Shown: one piece after another, positions 1 to 7,780 of the stretch | Position numbering within the stretch: the first letter of the stretch is position 1 | How the letters are laid out: the number at the start of each line of letters is the position of its first letter | Assembly: GCA_003170875.1 (NCBI GenBank) | Contig: PMYJ01000216.1 | Location: 9,005 to 21,535 of the forward strand | DNA: 12,531 nucleotides | Reading direction: 5' to 3' | Source: Candidatus Dormiibacterota bacterium | GTDB taxonomy: Bacteria > Chloroflexota > Dormibacteria > Aeolococcales > Aeolococcaceae | Notes under the pieces: model-generated | The model's input: only the letters and a program-made list of their open reading frames with translations | Told to the model about the DNA's origin: nothing | The model's database searches: none | Program-made: the position numbers and the translations under genes

Positions 1-21
1 GCTGCGGATGGTCACTGGCAT
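1..21 (-). CDS. panC: Start of a gene cut by the window edge, probably pantothenate synthetase (panC)
   Basis: Only seven codons are visible: an ATG at 21 reading M-P-V-T-I-R-S leftwards out of the window. A strong Shine-Dalgarno GGAGG (29-33 on the plus strand as CCTCC) lies 7 bases before the ATG, so a real start is likely. It overlaps the end of the DUF2520 gene by 10 bases in another frame, as in a tightly coupled operon. The name is an inference: in actinobacterial genomes the DUF2520 gene is followed directly by panC, which joins pantoate and beta-alanine to make pantothenate, and PanC proteins often open with a short strand of this kind. The seven residues alone cannot prove it. Confidence 0.5.
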
Positions 22-1145
22 GTCGGGTCCTCCGTTGGGTGCGACGGATCGGGGCTGGTGGTTCGCTGCGGCACGGGCGCGGGCTGAGCGGAGGCTTCCG
101 CACCAGGCGGCGGCATGGGGCTGGTGCTTCGCTGCGGCCCGGACGTCGGCACGCCCTGACTGGCGTGCCGCGTCCTTGGCTCGGCGCGGCTGCAATCCGC
201 GCCTCCGCCAAGCCTTTGCTCAGCACGCAGCCCCGTGCCCCCTTGGCGGTGTCCATTCAGCATTTCGGAGATCTCCTCTCGTCCCTCCGGTCCTGCCAGG
301 CGCAGGATCTCGCGAGTCAGGGCGCGGTAGAGAGCGGCGGTCTCGGGGCGCTCTTCGAGGGCGGCGAGGTGGCGGGCGACGGTGGCGATGTCGCCCCTCA
401 CCACCGGGCCGGTGAGCGCGGCGCGAGGGCCGACGCGTCGGGCGTTGGCCAGGGCACCCTCCATGAGGGCGAGTAGACCCTGCTCGGCGATGTCCGGCAG
501 CAACCCGGCCATCACCAGCAGCTCGGCGGCGGCGGAGAGCACGGCGAGGGGGGCGTTGCCCGCGAGCACTGCGGCGGCGTGGTACAGGGCGCGCGTACCG
601 GGGATCAGCTCGACCGGCCGGCCACCGAGATCATCGGCGAGGAGGCGGAGCGGCGCCCGGAGGGCGGGATCGGCGTCGATCGCCATCAAGGCCCCCCGGA
701 AGAGCGGGGCCGATTCGGCGCCGGCGAGCGCCTGCAAGGGGTGCAGGCAGCCGACGCTCGCCCCAGTGAGGCGCAGCGCCGCAATTGCCTCGGCCCCGAG
801 GCTCGCGCTGCAATGCACCACCCCGCGACCACCCAGGTCGGCACCGCTGGCGGCCACCGAGGCGGCAACCCCAGCGACGGCGGCATCGGGGACGGTGAGG
901 AAGGTGAGGTCGGCGGCACGGATCGCCGCCAGCGCGGTGGGTGCGGGCCGGGCGCCGACCCGTGCCGCCAGGAGGCCGGCACGCCCCGGGTCGCGGCCGG
1001 CGACCGCGACGACGGACCGGCCGGCCGCGGTCAGGGCAGCCGCCAGAGCCCCGCCGGCTCGCCCGGCGCCGACGACCGCGATGGTGGCCGGCCAGCCCAG
1101 ATGGACGTCGTTCGGGGCCGCGATCTCGCCACTCGGGGCTGTCAC
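12..1145 (-). CDS. Rossmann-fold protein with DUF2520 domain (COG5495 family)
   Basis: A 377-residue putative NAD(P)-dependent protein. The Rossmann motif GAGRAG is at about residues 26-31, and family signatures follow: HPLQ (135-138), YHAAAVLAGN (188-197) and ALTGPVVRGD (243-252). The DUF2520 helical core ends near residue 298. I chose the GTG at 1145 because GAGGTGA, a near-perfect Shine-Dalgarno, ends 8 bases upstream; the in-frame GTG at 1157 overlaps that site and the reading frame further upstream runs into the zinc-ribbon gene. The last 79 residues are an odd Pro/Ser/Thr/Arg-rich, low-complexity tail with an internal repeat, not typical of the family. The family resembles ketopantoate reductase-like oxidoreductases and commonly sits next to panC, so a role near pantothenate synthesis is plausible, but its reaction is not established. 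It is probably cytoplasmic and co-transcribed with the next gene. Confidence 0.88.
   Translation of the reverse strand: MTAPSGEIAAPNDVHLGWPATIAVVGAGRAGGALAAALTAAGRSVVAVAGRDPGRAGLLAARVGARPAPTALAAIRAADLTFLTVPDAAVAGVAASVAASGADLGGRGVVHCSASLGAEAIAALRLTGASVGCLHPLQALAGAESAPLFRGALMAIDADPALRAPLRLLADDLGGRPVELIPGTRALYHAAAVLAGNAPLAVLSAAAELLVMAGLLPDIAEQGLLALMEGALANARRVGPRAALTGPVVRGDIATVARHLAALEERPETAALYRALTREILRLAGPEGREEISEMLNGHRQGGTGLRAEQRLGGGADCSRAEPRTRHASQGVPTSGPQRSTSPMPPPGAEASAQPAPVPQRTTSPDPSHPTEDPTCQ
51..143. repeat. Two degenerate tandem copies with 66-base period inside the DUF2520 C-terminal tail
   Basis: Bases 51-77 and 117-143 are near-identical 27-mers offset by 66 bases (22 codons), sharing the core GGGGCTGGTG-TTCGCTGCGGC with few mismatches. 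On the coding strand they give PVPQRTTSP and SGPQRSTSP, so the tail contains an imperfect 22-residue repeat. I see no convincing third copy. Confidence 0.65.
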
Positions 1146-1153
1146 CGTCTCGG

Positions 1154-1160
1154 TCACCTC
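1154..1160 (-). promoter_or_regulatory. Ribosome binding site that fixes the DUF2520 start
   Basis: The minus strand reads GAGGTGA here, followed by 8 bases and then GTG at 1145. The match to the anti-Shine-Dalgarno sequence is 7 bases, which favours this start over the GTG at 1157 that overlaps the site. Confidence 0.6.
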
Positions 1161-1308
1161 TGGATCCAAGCGGGCTGGGTGCGACCGTCCGGCTCCGAGC
1201 CGCGCCCTTCGCCTCGAGGCGCCGGTTGGCGTCCCCGGGCACGCGACCCTTCGGAGGGGATGGGCCGGTGCTGAGTGTACCGCGGGTCCGGGGCGGGTCC
1301 CGCCCGCC

Positions 1309-1959
1309 TCAGCTGGATCTGGGCCGGGGGGTGACCAGCGAGAGGCCGAGGAGCCCACCGTAGAGGATGTCCCAGCCGAGCGCGACAAGGTAGGCGACCC
1401 GCTCAGCGGAGACCGCATTGCCGAGCTGGCCGAGGGCGGAGACGACGCTCACCAGGGTGAGGGCGAGCAGGATCACCCGGAAGCCGAAGAACTTGGCCAG
1501 CCAGACGACGAGCGCGGTCGTCGCGAGCAGCACCACCACGGCGATGGCGGCGATATCCGGGGCCAGGTCGAAGGTGTGGGTGACCAGCCCCGCCGTGGTG
1601 TTCTGCTGGTACGTGATATGCGGGAAGAAGATGCCCGCGAGCATCACGGTCGCCGCTACGAGAACGGATGGGACGGCGATGGCGAGACGCACCCAGAGCA
1701 CCCAATCCGTGCCGCTCGATTCCTCGGCCGCGGGGCGCCCCGCGTACCCCACCGGTGCCCAGCCGACCGCGGGCGGGTAAGCGGCGCCGACCGACGGGTC
1801 GGCACCGGGCGACGACATCTGGGCTGCAGCCGCGGGACTCCAGGTCTGGTCGACCCGAGCCCCCATCGGCGTGATCAGCGGCGCGCCACACGCGCGACAG
1901 CTCGTCGCTCGCCCGAGCGGCTGCCACAGCCAGCACTTGGGACAGGTGACGTCCGGCAT
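1309..1959 (-). CDS. Small zinc-ribbon protein with four predicted membrane helices
   Basis: 216 residues, family not recognised. The N-terminus holds a four-cysteine knuckle, C6-x2-C9 then C21-x2-C24, a classic zinc ribbon. A Pro/Ala/Gly-rich linker (about 30-84) follows, then four hydrophobic helices at about 87-112, 134-156, 160-180 and 187-209, so the ribbon probably faces the cytoplasm on a flexible tether. The ATG at 1959 is the natural start because it places the first cysteine pair at residues 6-9; I see no good Shine-Dalgarno before it. It lies 115 bases after ftsH and 163 bases before the DUF2520 gene, at a place where actinobacteria usually keep folate genes and a small membrane protein (Rv3605c in M. 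tuberculosis). It could be a diverged relative of that membrane protein, but the zinc ribbon argues for a separate family. Function unknown. Confidence 0.8.
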   Translation of the reverse strand: MPDVTCPKCWLWQPLGRATSCRACGAPLITPMGARVDQTWSPAAAAQMSSPGADPSVGAAYPPAVGWAPVGYAGRPAAEESSGTDWVLWVRLAIAVPSVLVAATVMLAGIFFPHITYQQNTTAGLVTHTFDLAPDIAAIAVVVLLATTALVVWLAKFFGFRVILLALTLVSVVSALGQLGNAVSAERVAYLVALGWDILYGGLLGLSLVTPRPRSS

Positions 1960-2021
1960 CGAAGGGAGTGTCCCAGCCCCGCTATCCCGGCGGTGAACGG
2001 CCCGGTCGCGGATCAGTCGCA

Positions 2022-2074
2022 GCCCGCCCGCGGAGCGGGCCGGCGGACACCCCGTCCAGAGTGCCCGGTCGGGG

Positions 2075-2084
<10 letters not shown>
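2022..2084 (-). terminator. Possible stem-loops at the end of ftsH
   Basis: Two perfect GC stems lie at the ftsH 3' end. CGGGGT/ACCCCG with a 3-base loop (2070-2084) spans the stop codon itself, and GCCCGC/GCGGGC with a 7-base loop (2022-2040) lies about 35 bases further on. Neither is followed by a run of T on the minus strand, so this is only a weak terminator candidate; in sequence this GC-rich such stems also arise by chance. Confidence 0.25.
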
Positions 2085-3964
<1,880 letters not shown>

Positions 3965-3974
3965 CCGAGCCAGT

Positions 3975-4751
3975 CTATAGCAGGGGCTCCGAACTGCGCG
4001 GGAGCCGCGATCGTGGAGTGACAGGCTTGTTCCCGGTGGCACCCGGGCCGGCCACGCCACCTCCCCCCAGGAGATCGCGCTGCCGCAGCGCCAGGGTGGC
4101 CAGCCGGCGCCGCGCTCCCGGGAAGACGCCCTCCAGCGCGGGCAGGAGCTCGTGGCGCACCCGGCTGCGCAGGAAGCGGGGATCGCGGTTGCTGGGATCG
4201 TCGAGCGGCTCCAGACCGAGGGCCGAGCAGTAGTCCAGGGTCGCCTGGCGCCAGACGCGGAGCAGCGGGCGGGCCGACCTGCCCTCACGCTCCGCCATCG
4301 CCCTCAGGCTCCAGGGGGTGGCGCTGGTGAGAAGCCGCATCAGGACCGTCTCGGCCTGGTCGTCGGCGGTGTGACCGAAGGCGATGGCGGTGGCGCTCAG
4401 GCGGTCGGCGACTTCGGAGAGCCCAGCGTGGCGGGCCCGGCGGGCCTGGTCCTGGATCGAGGGGCCGTTCTCGACCTCGACCCTCACCGCCTCGAAGCCG
4501 AGGCCGAGCCGGCCGGCCAGGGCCGCGACCGGTCCCGCCTCGGCGGCAGACCCGGGCCGCAACCCGTGGTCGACGTGGACGACGTGGAGGCGCCAGCCGC
4601 GGGGCGGCGCCAGCCGGGCCAAGGCATCGACCAGGGCGGTCGAATCGGGCCCCCCGCTGCAGGCCACCACCACCGTCTCACCGGGGCGGATGACGTCGCG
4701 CCCATCGGCGGCGGAGGCGACGGCGCGGCGGACCCGGCCGACGGCGGCCAC
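3975..4751 (-). CDS. tilS: tRNA(Ile)-lysidine synthetase TilS
   Basis: A 258-residue PP-loop ATPase that converts C34 of the CAU-anticodon isoleucine tRNA to lysidine, so that it reads AUA instead of AUG. Visible motifs: the ATP pyrophosphate loop SGGPDS (32-37), HVDHGLR (59-65), FGHTADDQAET (125-135), RPLL (161-164), DPSN (185-188) and RSRVRHELLP (195-204). The protein stops soon after the N-terminal catalytic domain, so it is a short form without the larger C-terminal domains of the E. coli enzyme, as in several other lineages. The frame runs open back through both tRNA genes; the first in-frame start after the tRNA-Met end is the GTG at 4751, which leaves a sensible N-terminus, though I see no good Shine-Dalgarno. 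It is followed 10 bases later by ftsH, a widespread pairing. Confidence 0.93.
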   Translation of the reverse strand: MAAVGRVRRAVASAADGRDVIRPGETVVVACSGGPDSTALVDALARLAPPRGWRLHVVHVDHGLRPGSAAEAGPVAALAGRLGLGFEAVRVEVENGPSIQDQARRARHAGLSEVADRLSATAIAFGHTADDQAETVLMRLLTSATPWSLRAMAEREGRSARPLLRVWRQATLDYCSALGLEPLDDPSNRDPRFLRSRVRHELLPALEGVFPGARRRLATLALRQRDLLGGGGVAGPGATGNKPVTPRSRLPRSSEPLL

Positions 4752-4783
4752 CCGCTCGCCCGGGGGCAGCTGCCGGGCCCACG

Positions 4784-4856
4784 TGGCGGTACCTGGATTC
4801 GAACCAGGGACATACCGGGTATGAGCCGGGTGCTCTACCACCTGAGCTATACCGCC
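4784..4856 (-). tRNA. tRNA with CAT anticodon, most likely elongator tRNA-Met
   Basis: A 73-base cloverleaf. The acceptor stem GGCGGTA/TACCGCC is perfect, the D stem is GCTC/GAGC, the anticodon stem is CCCGG/CCGGT with loop CTCATAC (anticodon CAT, read from ATG at 4821-4823), and the T stem CCTGG/CCAGG encloses TTCGAAT. The outermost anticodon-stem pair (C27-U43) is mismatched. The discriminator is A and the CCA end is not encoded (the next bases are CGT). It begins G1-C72, so it is not an initiator. A CAT anticodon may also mark tRNA-Ile2, the substrate of TilS encoded just downstream, but positions 4-5 are G-G rather than the C-C pairs important for E. coli TilS, so Met is preferred. Confidence 0.88.
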
Positions 4857-4921
4857 GGAGGGAGCGCCGGGGGCCGGATGCTCGCCAGCGACGACATCGG
4901 CACCGACGCAGGGGGGAGGAG

Positions 4922-4997
4922 TGGTTGCGGCGGCTGGATTCGAACCAGCGACCTTCGGGTTATGAGCCCGACGAGCTTCCAATTGCTCCACCCCGCG
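4922..4997 (-). tRNA. Initiator tRNA-fMet (CAT) with hybrid acceptor stem
   Basis: 76 bases including an encoded CCA (4922-4924). Initiator hallmarks are clear: the unpaired C1-A72 end, the three G-C pairs next to the loop in the anticodon stem TCGGG/CCCGA, loop CTCATAA, anticodon CAT (ATG at 4962-4964) and T arm GCTGG-TTCGAAT-CCAGC. The 5' acceptor strand is CGCGGGG but the 3' strand is CGCCGCA, so position 6 faces 67 as G-G while all other internal pairs are Watson-Crick. Flanking DNA on the 3' side is high-GC and on the 5' side moderate-GC, so the gene is probably assembled from the halves of two different initiator tRNAs. Confidence 0.92.
4931..4992. other. Probable junction between two genomes (assembly chimera or recombination point)
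   Basis: The change of base composition falls within the tRNA-fMet gene. The mismatched residues G67 (4931) and G6 (4992) bracket the join. The D stem, anticodon stem and T stem are each intact, and the most conserved block, from the D stem to the start of the T stem (about 4949-4976), is where two initiator tRNAs would share an identical stretch. The exact crossover cannot be fixed from sequence alone. Confidence 0.75.
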
Positions 4998-5011
4998 ATC
5001 GTGTGAGTCTT

Positions 5012-5040
5012 AATATACAACCAATTCCTCCTCAAGTCAA
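5012..5040 (-). promoter_or_regulatory. Sigma70-type promoter of the tRNA-fMet gene
   Basis: On the minus strand, TTGACT (5035-5040) and TATATT (5012-5017) are separated by exactly 17 bases, a near-consensus promoter. Transcription would start about 7 bases after the -10 box, near 5005, leaving a leader of roughly 8 bases before the tRNA at 4997. It belongs to the moderate-GC side of the junction. Confidence 0.75.
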
Positions 5041-5113
5041 GGCACGTTTATCCCATCGATTTGCATCACGCGTGTCTGAGTGATATGAGGTCTTTTTTCA
5101 GTATTATCATGTC

Positions 5114-7096
5114 GTGAAGGAAGAATTCAAACAGATTGAATCGATTTTCTCTGAGAACGGAACGCTTGCGTCGATTCCGAACTACGAGCACCGACCGCAG
5201 CAACTGGAGATGGCGAACGCAGTTCAATCTGCCCTGCAGTCGAACTCTCACCTCATCGTCGAAGCGCCGACAGGCGTTGGAAAGAGCCTCGCGTATCTCG
5301 TCCCCGCAATACTTCACGCTGTGGTCAATGGCCGAAAGGCCATCATATCCACTCACACGAAGAATTTGCAGGAACAACTGCTCCTCAAAGACACGGAGCT
5401 TGCACGCACGCTGCTTCCGGTCAAATTCACCGCGGCATTGCTGAAGGGACGCAAGAACTACCTCTGCACAACACGACTGTCCAACGCCCTCAGCCATCAC
5501 AAGCAGCTTTTCGACACAGACGAAAGCAGGGAGCTTGAACTTCTTGCTGAATGGGCCGAGTCCACAAAAGACGGCGATCTCGAGACCCTTCCCTTCCCGC
5601 TCAGCGCCAGCGTGCGACAACAGGTTTGCTCAGAACAAGGAGCTTGCAGCCAGCAGATCTGCGGCTCCGAATGCTTTTTCCAGCGTGCAAAGGCCCGGGC
5701 ACGGACTGCCGACCTCATCGTCATGAACCACGCACTTTTCTTCACTCTTCTCGTGACGCAACCTCAGCGTGAAGGCTTCTTCTTCGACAATGATTTCGTG
5801 ATCTTCGATGAAGCCCACACGCTGGAAGCCGTAGCCGGAACGGGAATCGGCAAGAATCTTTCGCGCTTTCAGGTCCTCTACGGGATTCACCGCCTTTTCA
5901 ATCCGAGAACAAAAAAGGGACTACTCTCCAAGGTCCGAAAGAAAAGTGTCCGTCAACCGTGCATCGATGCAGAGGAGGCCGTTAATGAATTCTTCGATAT
6001 GGTTACGGAGGCTGCACGTAGACTGAGCCCCACCTCCCCCACGATTCGGATCCGGGGACCGCACCTGGTTGCCAACCTCGCAGAAACCACGTTGCAGCTG
6101 CTCCTGGATCTTATCAAGGAACTGTCGAACGATTCCGATTCCAAATTGAACAAAGAGGAACTTACGATCGCCCAACGGCTCATCTGGGAATCTCAATTTC
6201 TCATCAAGCAGTTCCTTCAACAGGCAGATCCCTCGCTCACGTACTGGGTCGAATTGCCTGAACGTGGAACGAATAATGTCGTCCTGTGCTCGGCACCGAC
6301 CGACATCTCGACGAGCGTCGGTCCGCTGCTCTTCCGCGAAAACACGTCCGTCATCCTCACAAGCGCCACACTGGCAGTCGGCGGCACGCTCGACTACATT
6401 CAGCGCCGGCTCGGCGCTACTCCGGCCGACACACTTATTCTTGACACGCCATTCAACTTCCGGCGCCAAATGCGAATTACGATCGGCGCAGACATGCCAG
6501 CCCCTGATGCTCCCGACTTCGAGCGCGAATTGCCCCAATGGATCCTGTCCAGCATTGGCCGGTCGCGTGGCAAAGCACTTGTCCTTTTCACAAGCGCGGC
6601 CCTCATGAAACGGATGGCCAACGTCCTGCGTCAGCCTTTGCGCGACGAAGGACTACAGTTGCTCGTACAGGGAATCGGGCCATCACGCTATGAACTGCTG
6701 CAGGAGTTCAAGCGCGACATTCATTCAGTGCTGTTTGGGCTAGATAGCTTCTGGATGGGCGTAGATGTACCGGGAGAGGCCCTTGAGCATGTTATCATCA
6801 CACGATTGCCGTTTGCCGTCCCCGATCACCCGTTGATTGAAGCGAAGACCGAGTTCATTACGCAGCAAGGAGGGAACGCGTTCTTTGATTTCACACTGCC
6901 GGAAGCAGTCATCAAGCTTCGTCAAGGCGTCGGGCGTCTGATTCGCTCGACAACCGACAAAGGAATCATCACTGTCCTCGATTCGAGAATTGTTACAAAG
7001 CGATACGGCCAGCTCTTCCTCCGCTCCCTTCCTTCCTGCCCAGTCGACGTTGTTTCTTCAACCGGAGATGTTGAGGAGCATGAGCAGTTTGAGTAA
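5114..7096 (+). CDS. ATP-dependent DNA helicase, DinG/Rad3 (XPD-like) family
   Basis: 660 residues of a superfamily 2 helicase that unwinds DNA 5' to 3' and acts in repair or in clearing replication obstacles. A Q-motif-like HRPQQLEMA (26-34) is followed by Walker A EAPTGVGKS (50-58), cysteines able to hold a 4Fe-4S cluster (C118, then C172, C178, C183, C187), NHALF (205-209), the DEAH box (232-235), LTSATL (415-420), GLDSFWMGVDVPG (542-554) and the arginine-finger motif QGVGRLIR (604-611). All helicase motifs are present, so it looks active. No exonuclease domain is fused, unlike Firmicutes DinG. The GTG at 5114 is the only canonical start between the in-frame stop at 5081 and the Q-motif; no good Shine-Dalgarno precedes it. 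It diverges from the tRNA and stands alone. Either the DinG or YoaA subgroup fits. Confidence 0.93.
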   Translation: MKEEFKQIESIFSENGTLASIPNYEHRPQQLEMANAVQSALQSNSHLIVEAPTGVGKSLAYLVPAILHAVVNGRKAIISTHTKNLQEQLLLKDTELARTLLPVKFTAALLKGRKNYLCTTRLSNALSHHKQLFDTDESRELELLAEWAESTKDGDLETLPFPLSASVRQQVCSEQGACSQQICGSECFFQRAKARARTADLIVMNHALFFTLLVTQPQREGFFFDNDFVIFDEAHTLEAVAGTGIGKNLSRFQVLYGIHRLFNPRTKKGLLSKVRKKSVRQPCIDAEEAVNEFFDMVTEAARRLSPTSPTIRIRGPHLVANLAETTLQLLLDLIKELSNDSDSKLNKEELTIAQRLIWESQFLIKQFLQQADPSLTYWVELPERGTNNVVLCSAPTDISTSVGPLLFRENTSVILTSATLAVGGTLDYIQRRLGATPADTLILDTPFNFRRQMRITIGADMPAPDAPDFERELPQWILSSIGRSRGKALVLFTSAALMKRMANVLRQPLRDEGLQLLVQGIGPSRYELLQEFKRDIHSVLFGLDSFWMGVDVPGEALEHVIITRLPFAVPDHPLIEAKTEFITQQGGNAFFDFTLPEAVIKLRQGVGRLIRSTTDKGIITVLDSRIVTKRYGQLFLRSLPSCPVDVVSSTGDVEEHEQFE

Positions 7097-7218
7097 TGGC
7101 TCCCCCCCCTTGTTCATTTCAGATATCTTTGCGTCTAGAAGTTTAGGTCATCCCTCACACAATCACATTCTCTAAGCACGTAGATCAGGCCAATCCAAAC
7201 GCGGTGTGCATCATTTGT

Positions 7219-7247
7219 GTTACTTTCTTTCCGAGAAAGAAAGTAAC
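7219..7247. repeat. Perfect hairpin, 13-base arms, 3-base loop (copy 1)
   Basis: GTTACTTTCTTTC, loop CGA, GAAAGAAAGTAAC. The arms are a perfect inverted repeat. The arm core CTTTCTTT is shared with the hairpin at 7668-7694, suggesting both belong to one repeat family or one element's two ends. No T-run follows on either strand, so it is not a standard terminator. Confidence 0.8.
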
Positions 7248-7514
7248 CAAAGGAATCTGTCCGAAATCGTAACCCTCGTGGAGAGCAACCCACCGCACTT
7301 GCCATACTTTCCATGCGGAAAGCAGGACTAATCTCAAGCAGAAGTTCAATCGCACGGAAAGTAAACGCACGTTCAGTCCGTCCAACGCACACCGCCGACG
7401 ATTTCGGTGGCGCTGTCAAAAGAGGCCGGTTCGCATCTGACCATTACCTAATCCAAGATGCCAGTCGGTTTTGATACAGCTGAGTCTGATATCTTGCTGA
7501 CAACATAACCTAGC

Positions 7515-7653
7515 GTGCGACATTTCTGCTTGTGGGGAGGCGGCGATACCACGTGCGATTAACTACCGGACGCTTTTAGTATAGAACCTTCGACGCACGT
7601 CCGGTAGTTACGGCATGCGGGAAGGGCGGCCCTCGGTGCGTTAAATGTCGCAC
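7515..7653. repeat. Nested inverted-repeat module, two diverged head-to-head copies
   Basis: The outer arms are GTGCGACATTT (7515-7525) and AAATGTCGCAC (7643-7653); the inner arms are TAACTACCGGACG (7560-7572) and CGTCCGGTAGTTA (7598-7610), all perfect. Between outer and inner arms the two halves have similar length but diverged sequence. The whole reads as two inverted copies of a unit of about 55-60 bases around a 25-base centre. This recalls paired REP-like elements, but I do not recognise the family. Confidence 0.75.
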
Positions 7654-7667
7654 TTTTGTTTCTTTCA

Positions 7668-7694
7668 GCCGCTTTCTTTCCTAAAGAAAGCGGC
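7668..7694. repeat. Perfect hairpin, 12-base arms, 3-base loop (copy 2)
   Basis: GCCGCTTTCTTT, loop CCT, AAAGAAAGCGGC. The architecture matches the hairpin at 7219-7247 (same CTTTCTTT core, 3-base loop), with a different base of the stem. It lies 14 bases beyond the nested inverted repeat and 86 bases from the flippase stop codon. No T-run follows it. Confidence 0.8.
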
Positions 7695-7780
7695 AACGAA
7701 TATACCCCGATGATCGTCAAATATGCTCTCTCAGCGATCTGTCCCCTTTTTCTTGGGTCCGGCGATTCTTGAAATCACTT

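Larger units (their letters stand above)
7097..7780. other. Gene-free convergent intergenic region with inverted repeats
   Basis: This 684-base stretch separates the 3' ends of the helicase gene and the flippase gene. Short open frames exist (for example minus strand 7135-7419), but none has a recognisable domain or a Shine-Dalgarno, and the longest runs through a perfect hairpin. It holds three inverted-repeat structures listed separately, no hairpin followed by a T-run, no tRNA and no transposase. It may be a remnant or a non-autonomous repeat element. Confidence 0.6.

Noticed and set aside
1146..1418. N-terminal extension of the DUF2520 reading frame up to 1418
   Set aside because: It overlaps the zinc-ribbon gene, is low-complexity, and a good Shine-Dalgarno supports the GTG at 1145.
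4752..4991. TilS reading frame continuing upstream through both tRNA genes
   Set aside because: An N-terminus encoded by two tRNA genes is implausible; the catalytic domain is complete from the GTG at 4751.
5061..5088. Plus-strand promoter for the helicase gene (TTGCAT with a loose ATATGA)
   Set aside because: The -10 match is weak and several other spacings are equally good; not strong enough to list.
4922..5113. Genomic island integrated at tRNA-fMet
   Set aside because: There is no integrase, no repeated tRNA 3' end further along, and both sides look like ordinary chromosome; an assembly chimera fits better, though it is not proven.
7135..7419. 94-codon open frame on the minus strand in the repeat region
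   Set aside because: No domain, no ribosome binding site, and it runs through a perfect hairpin; more likely non-coding repeat or remnant.
7219..7694. CRISPR array or rho-independent terminators
   Set aside because: There are no regularly spaced direct repeats, and neither hairpin is followed by a T-run on either strand.
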